The notes below the pieces were generated by a model that did not search any database, was not told the DNA's origin, and worked only from the letters and a program-made list of their open reading frames with translations. From the NCBI GenBank assembly GCA_937915545.1, contig CALGIJ010000012.1:1-64000 (forward strand): DNA of 64,000 nt. Direction: 5' to 3'. Below are positions 59,892-64,000 of this stretch, piece by piece. Position numbers and translations under genes: made by a program. This stretch comes from an uncultured Desulfobacterales bacterium. Its GTDB lineage: Bacteria > Desulfobacterota > Desulfobulbia > Desulfobulbales > Desulfocapsaceae. Position 1 is the stretch's first letter. Each line of letters opens with the position of its first letter.

Positions 59892-59934
59892 CCACGGGCC
59901 CGGCACCTGTTTTGCCGGGCCCGTGGTCGTTTTT
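59892..59934 (+). terminator. intrinsic terminator of csp
   Basis: A perfect 13-bp stem (CCACGGGCCCGGC / GCCGGGCCCGTGG) with a nine-base loop, then TCGTTTTT. It abuts the convergent malic enzyme stop and may act on both strands. Confidence 0.88.
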
Positions 59935-61667
59935 CACATAGGCACCAGTGGCAGGTACTCCGGCTCCCAGCGGATGCGGTCGATGAGTTTCTTCATACGC
60001 GCCTCGTCGTTCTCGTGCTGAAAATCGGAATAGACGCAGGGCCGGCTGACCCCGTGACGAACAGCGGTCATGGCTACCGCCAGGGCGACCTTCTTCCCTA
60101 CCTGCCCGATGTTGGCGATGGGCGGCATCAGCTTGCCCTGGGCCAGTTCCTCCGGGCTCATCATCTCGGCAATGGCCTGAGCGGCGGCGGTGAAAAACTC
60201 CGGCAGCACCTCACGCGCCCCCGAGACCAGCACCCCCAGACCGACTCCGGGAAAGACCAGGGCATTGTTGCACTGGCTGATAACGAAGGATTCTTCGCCG
60301 GCCGCCGGGCCGCAGGGGTTGCCGGTGGCCACCAGCACCCCCGCCTCGAGCCACTTCTGCATATTGCGACAGAAGGTCTGCGGCGTCGAGATATGATGGA
60401 AAAGCGGCAAGATCACCGGTCGATCGGTGTTCTGTTTCAGGGCGTCCACGGCCTCGACGCGGAAGAAGAAATCTTGGCCGGTGGTACCGAGGAGCACGGT
60501 GATGCCCGCCTGCCGGATGATCTCCGGGATGTCGACGCGGTCGATGGTCGCCACCCAGGGGAACTTTTTCTTGTCTTTGGCGAATTTGCGCTTGTAAAGC
60601 CTGGGGTCGCGGATATTGGTGATCAGCCCCTGGGAGTCGATCATGAAGATGGCGTCCAGCGCCTGCCGCGCCGTCAGTCCCTCAAGGATCAGGGCGCGCT
60701 GCAACTGTTCGCCGATGCCGACGCCGCCGGCGCCCGCGCCGTTGATGAGGAATCTCTGCTCAGTAAGCTTCTCCCCCTTGATCTTCATCGCCGCGAGAAT
60801 CGCCGCCAGGGCCACCGCTCCGGTGCCCTGGATGTCGTCGTTGAAGGAGATGACCTCGTCGACGAAGGCGTCGCGGATACTGAAGGCGTTCTGCTGCGAG
60901 AAGTCCTCCCACTGGCACAGGGCATTGGGAAAAACGTTGCGAAAGGCGCGCACGAATCGCCCGACGAAGCTGAGGTACTCCTCGCCGGAGAGGCGGTTGT
61001 GACGCCAGCCGAGGTACTGCGGGTCGGCGAGCAGCTTCTCGTTGTCGGTGCCGACGTCGAGGGAGATCGGCAGACAGTGCCAGGGGGCGATACCCGCGCC
61101 CTGGGTGTAGAGCATCAACTTGCCAAGGCACACAGCAATGCCGCCCGCCCCCTGATCACCTATGCCGAGCACCCCCTGGTTGTCGGTGACCACCGCCACC
61201 CGGATGTCGCGATGGGTAAAACGCCGCAGGATATCCTCGGCATGGTCGATATTGCCGGGATAGAAGTGAAGGCCGTTGGCCTGGCGGAACATCGACGAGT
61301 ATTTCTGCACCGCCATGCCGATGGTCGGGGTGTAGATGATCTTGATATAGCGCTCGATATCGTTCTTGATGAGGGCATGGGCGAGGGTGACGTTGCGGTC
61401 GAGCAGGGCACGGAAGAAGATGAACTTCTCGATGTCGTCACTCTTCTCCTCGACCTTGAGGCGCGAAGTCTGCACCTGGGCGTCGAGGTTGCGCACCCCA
61501 GGCGGCAGAGTGGCCTCGAGAGCGAGCAGCCGCCGTTCTTCCAGGCTGAAGGCCGTCCCCTTGTTGATAAAGCTGCACGACCGCGCCGCCGAGCCGCTGG
61601 CATAGACCAGGATCTCGCGGGTATTGCCGTATTCGTCGTATTTGAACCTGTAGAGATTCGCCGCCAT
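59934..61667 (-). CDS. NAD-type malic enzyme
   Basis: A 577-residue large malic enzyme (MaeA/SfcA type) that would oxidatively decarboxylate malate to pyruvate. YTPTIGMAVQKYS, VVTDNQGVLGIGDQGAGG, QWEDFSQQNAF, FNDDIQGTGAVALAAI and the Rossmann loop INGAGAGGVGIG are intact. The usual LSNPT loop reads LFHHISTP, and ATGSPF reads ATGNPC. These changes may alter cofactor or substrate use. Start Met at 61667 has GGAGGGGG upstream; a longer frame runs into the promoter. Confidence 0.88.
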   Translation of the reverse strand: MAANLYRFKYDEYGNTREILVYASGSAARSCSFINKGTAFSLEERRLLALEATLPPGVRNLDAQVQTSRLKVEEKSDDIEKFIFFRALLDRNVTLAHALIKNDIERYIKIIYTPTIGMAVQKYSSMFRQANGLHFYPGNIDHAEDILRRFTHRDIRVAVVTDNQGVLGIGDQGAGGIAVCLGKLMLYTQGAGIAPWHCLPISLDVGTDNEKLLADPQYLGWRHNRLSGEEYLSFVGRFVRAFRNVFPNALCQWEDFSQQNAFSIRDAFVDEVISFNDDIQGTGAVALAAILAAMKIKGEKLTEQRFLINGAGAGGVGIGEQLQRALILEGLTARQALDAIFMIDSQGLITNIRDPRLYKRKFAKDKKKFPWVATIDRVDIPEIIRQAGITVLLGTTGQDFFFRVEAVDALKQNTDRPVILPLFHHISTPQTFCRNMQKWLEAGVLVATGNPCGPAAGEESFVISQCNNALVFPGVGLGVLVSGAREVLPEFFTAAAQAIAEMMSPEELAQGKLMPPIANIGQVGKKVALAVAMTAVRHGVSRPCVYSDFQHENDEARMKKLIDRIRWEPEYLPLVPM

Positions 61668-61707
61668 ACTCGAGCCCCCTCCATGTTCGCCCGCAAGACC
61701 TGAACGA

Positions 61708-61736
61708 TTGACAAGGAACGTAGTTTGCCGCATAAT
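61708..61736 (+). promoter_or_regulatory. promoter of the KamA-family gene
   Basis: Consensus TTGACA and CATAAT 17 bases apart. The -10 ends eight bases before the ATG, so the RNA would be leaderless or nearly so. Confidence 0.75.
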
Positions 61737-61759
61737 GCCCGGCCATGGAAACCTGGCAA
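61732..61759 (-). promoter_or_regulatory. candidate promoter of the malic enzyme gene
   Basis: On minus TTGCCA and CATTAT are 16 bases apart; the -10 overlaps that of the divergent promoter. Leader length would be about 60 bases. Confidence 0.4.
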
Positions 61760-62794
61760 CACCTTCTTGGCGACAGCATCACCACACTTGAACAGCTGCG
61801 CCGCCGTCTGGCCGTCGATGATACCGCACTGGGGCAAGTAATAGCAAACTTTCCCTTGCGAATAAATCCCTATTTTGCAAATCTCATACAATCTCCGGGG
61901 GATCCGATCTGGAGGCAGGTGGTTCCCGACCTCGCCGAACTGCACGACGAGGTGTGTCCTGCCGACCCCTTAGGCGAGGAGAAGCTCAGCCCGGTGCCCA
62001 ACCTCGTCCATAAATACCCCGACCGTGTCCTCTTTCTGGTCTCCGGCAGCTGTGCCGCCTATTGCCGCTTCTGCACACGCAAACGCATGGTGGGCAGCCG
62101 CGACATGTGTATCGGCACCGCCAACCTCCGCGCCGGCTACGCCTACCTGCGCGACCATCCCGAAGTGCGTGAGGTGCTGCTCTCCGGCGGGGATCCCCTG
62201 CTGCTCGCCGACGAGGTCATCGGCGAAATCCTCTCCAGCCTGCGCCTCATTCCCTCCATCGAGGTGATCCGCATCGGCACCAGGGTGCCCTCGGTGCTGC
62301 CGATGCGCGTCACCGCCAGACTGACCGACATTCTCAGACAACACCACCCCCTCTATATAAATACCCACTTCAACCACCCCCTGGAAATCACCGAAGAGGC
62401 AGCACGGGCCTGCGCCATGCTCGCCGACGCCGGCATTCCACTCGGCTGTCAGACCGTGCTCCTCAAAGGAGTCAATGACGATGCCGCAACCATCGCCCGG
62501 CTGATGACCATGCTGCTGCGCATCCGCGTCAAACCCTACTACCTCTTTCAGGCCGATCTCACCCGCGGCACCAACCACTTCCGCACCCACAGCAGCGTCG
62601 GCATCGCCATCATGAGACAGCTCTATGGCCATATCTCCGGCATGGCCATACCCACCCTGGCCCTCGATGCACCGGGCGGCAAGGGCAAGATCCCCCTTAC
62701 GCCAAGCTATATCCTTCGGTCGGGAGACGAGCTTCGTTTCACCAATTTCCGCGGTGAACCCTGTACCTACCCCGAGGCCGGCGAGGCGGTGTGA
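61745..62794 (+). CDS. KamA-family radical SAM lysine 2,3-aminomutase-like protein
   Basis: A 349-residue radical SAM enzyme. The cluster motif is CAAYCRFC (C103, C107, C110). SGGDPLLL binds SAM, HFNHPLEIT is characteristic, and DAPGGKGKIPL near the C-terminus supplies the PLP lysine. It could make beta-lysine (osmolyte or precursor) or act like EpmB on elongation factor P. It is shorter than clostridial KamA (about 416) and close to EpmB in size, but keeps the KamA C-terminal motif. No efp, epmA or beta-lysine acetyltransferase is near. Confidence 0.85.
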   Translation: METWQHLLGDSITTLEQLRRRLAVDDTALGQVIANFPLRINPYFANLIQSPGDPIWRQVVPDLAELHDEVCPADPLGEEKLSPVPNLVHKYPDRVLFLVSGSCAAYCRFCTRKRMVGSRDMCIGTANLRAGYAYLRDHPEVREVLLSGGDPLLLADEVIGEILSSLRLIPSIEVIRIGTRVPSVLPMRVTARLTDILRQHHPLYINTHFNHPLEITEEAARACAMLADAGIPLGCQTVLLKGVNDDAATIARLMTMLLRIRVKPYYLFQADLTRGTNHFRTHSSVGIAIMRQLYGHISGMAIPTLALDAPGGKGKIPLTPSYILRSGDELRFTNFRGEPCTYPEAGEAV

Positions 62795-62905
62795 GCTGGC
62801 GGCGGCCACTTTTTCCGCCCGTCCCTTTACTTTCCAGGCGCTGGCACGGTATATTTATGGCACGTCGACACCACGCACCACTCGTTTTTCTTCCACGGAA
62901 CAGAT

Positions 62906-64000
62906 ATGGACAAGGACCAGCTGCTGCAAAAAATCCTCGCCTCCAGCGAGTTGCCGACTCTGCCGACTGTCGCCTCCAAGCTCATCACCCTCACTGCCCG
63001 CGAGGACGCCACCTTGGCCGATATCGCCGCCCTGGTGTCACGCGATGTCTCCTTGTCGGCCAAGATCCTCAAGGTCTCGAACTCCGCGTTCTACAGCTTC
63101 CCGCAACAGATTGGCTCCATCCAGCAGGCGGTGAGCATTCTCGGCATGAACGCCGTGCGCAGCCTGGTGTTGTCCTTCTCCTTCCTTAACATCCGCGGCA
63201 CTCGCGGCGTCAGTCGCTTCGATTTCGAGAAATTCTGGCAGCGCTCCCTTTCCTCCGCGGTGGCCACCCGGCTGATTCTCGAGCAAATCAAGGGGATGGA
63301 CGCCGAAGAGGGCTTCTGCACCGGCCTGCTGCAGAACCTCGGCGAGCTGATCCTCGCCCGCACCTTCGCCAAGGAGTACGAGCAGCTCCTGCACCGGCTG
63401 GAAGAGCAAGCCCGCGACAGCCTTGAGGCGGAGCGTGAGGTCTTCGGCTGCGATCACACCGTCATCGGCGCTCACGTGGCTCGAAGCTGGGGCTTTCCCG
63501 AGTCCCTGGTGGCCCCCCTTGAACATCACCACCAGCCTGAGCTCTACAAAGGCGGCAACGCCACCATTCGCACCACGATCAGAGCGGTCTATCTTTCAGA
63601 CCAACTGTCCCACATTCTCTTTTCCGACAAGCCTGAAGCCCACCACAAGAACTTCCAGAAAGACGCGGCGAAACTCCTCGGCCTGGACGCCGCCGCCATC
63701 GAGACTATCCTCGAACAGCTCCACCTGCGCGTCAAGGAGGCCGGCACCTATTTCAATCTCAAGCTGCAGAGCCCCAAATCAGTGCAGGAGATCCTTCAGG
63801 AGGCCAATATCCGCCTCAGCCTGATCAATCTCGACTACGATCAGATGAACAAGCAACTCATCCAGGCCAAAATCAACCTCGAAAACCTCACCAGGGCCCT
63901 GGAAGAAAAGAACCGCATCCTCGACAACCTCGCCAACGTCGATGGCCTTACCGGTGTCTATAATCACCGCTATTTCCAGACCGCTCTGGAACAGGAAATC
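62906..64000 (+). CDS. HDOD-domain protein with start of a GGDEF domain (cut by window end)
   Basis: The frame is open for 365 codons to the window edge. The N-terminal HDOD domain (~15-215) begins LPTLPTVASKLITLTARED and includes VSNSAFYSFPQQIGSIQQA; HDOD lacks HD phosphodiesterase metal ligands and acts in signalling. A coiled-coil linker (~300-340, DQMNKQLIQAKINLENLTR) follows. The last visible residues, NVDGLTGVYNHRYF, are the start of a GGDEF domain, so the whole protein probably makes or senses cyclic-di-GMP. The active-site GGDEF lies outside the window. Confidence 0.88.
   Translation, partial: MDKDQLLQKILASSELPTLPTVASKLITLTAREDATLADIAALVSRDVSLSAKILKVSNSAFYSFPQQIGSIQQAVSILGMNAVRSLVLSFSFLNIRGTRGVSRFDFEKFWQRSLSSAVATRLILEQIKGMDAEEGFCTGLLQNLGELILARTFAKEYEQLLHRLEEQARDSLEAEREVFGCDHTVIGAHVARSWGFPESLVAPLEHHHQPELYKGGNATIRTTIRAVYLSDQLSHILFSDKPEAHHKNFQKDAAKLLGLDAAAIETILEQLHLRVKEAGTYFNLKLQSPKSVQEILQEANIRLSLINLDYDQMNKQLIQAKINLENLTRALEEKNRILDNLANVDGLTGVYNHRYFQTALEQEI

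Noticed and set aside
1..64000. CRISPR array, tRNA, rRNA or insertion sequence
   Set aside because: No regularly spaced direct repeats, tRNA-like T-arm contexts outside coding genes, rRNA stretches or transposase motifs were seen on reading both strands. A covariance-model scan would be needed to exclude small RNAs.

Overview
The window is chromosomal DNA from a high-GC, Gram-negative bacterium. The best guess is the former Deltaproteobacteria (Desulfobulbales/Desulfobacterota or Desulfuromonadales). Grounds: a DUF2232 membrane gene between rpsR and rplI, a HacA-type leuC, late anaerobe-style cobalamin genes, an oleBCD cluster, an RND pump and Lpt lipopolysaccharide export genes. Lineage is an inference from gene content and order only. 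No rRNA, tRNA, CRISPR array or complete insertion sequence was seen.

Region 1 (1-2.1 kb) is a visibly AT-rich foreign segment. It holds the 3' end of an unidentified gene, a convergent beta-class DNA methyltransferase, and a 5'-less HTH-like fragment. Its right edge cuts yjbQ (UPF0047) after about 44 codons.

Region 2 (2.4-7.9 kb): a SleB-like cell-wall hydrolase; a minus-strand group of YfgM-like TPR protein, panC and a DegT/DnrJ aminotransferase; xseA, divergent from that group across a symmetric double promoter; and ndk.

Region 3 (7.4-17.3 kb, minus) looks like one long operon: YcaO-TPR, Sel1-repeat protein, cobC, cobU, cobT, cobS, a cobD-cobQ fusion, cbiB and ndk. It would cover the lower-ligand and nucleotide-loop half of cobalamin synthesis.

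Region 4 (17.7-31.3 kb): a two-gene RND efflux system, a PNPOx-like protein, a Nudix hydrolase, an iron-sulfur-flavoprotein-like reductase, tsaE, a cold-shock gene, a YejA-type binding protein, leuCD, a CbpA-type DnaJ and ssb.

Region 5 (31.3-44.7 kb): rng, an M23 peptidase, lptF with an extra zinc-binding tail and nnrED on plus; then on minus rplU-rpmA, obgE, proB, proA, nadD, a degenerate CheB-like regulator and ung. A 55-residue double-CxxC protein lies between the M23 gene and lptF.

Region 6 (44.9-54.2 kb): an AP2-like protein, mazG, rpsF-rpsR-DUF2232-rplI behind a near-consensus promoter, dnaB, leuS, lptE and dus.

Region 7 (54.2-64 kb): an oleB-oleC-oleD-M48 peptidase operon, a second cold-shock gene, a malic enzyme, a KamA-family radical SAM aminomutase with an apparently leaderless promoter, and an HDOD-GGDEF protein cut by the window end.

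Many genes overlap at ATGA/GTGA stop-start junctions, and several intrinsic terminators have perfect stems, so transcription units can be drawn with fair confidence. High GC makes long antisense open frames common; these were left out.
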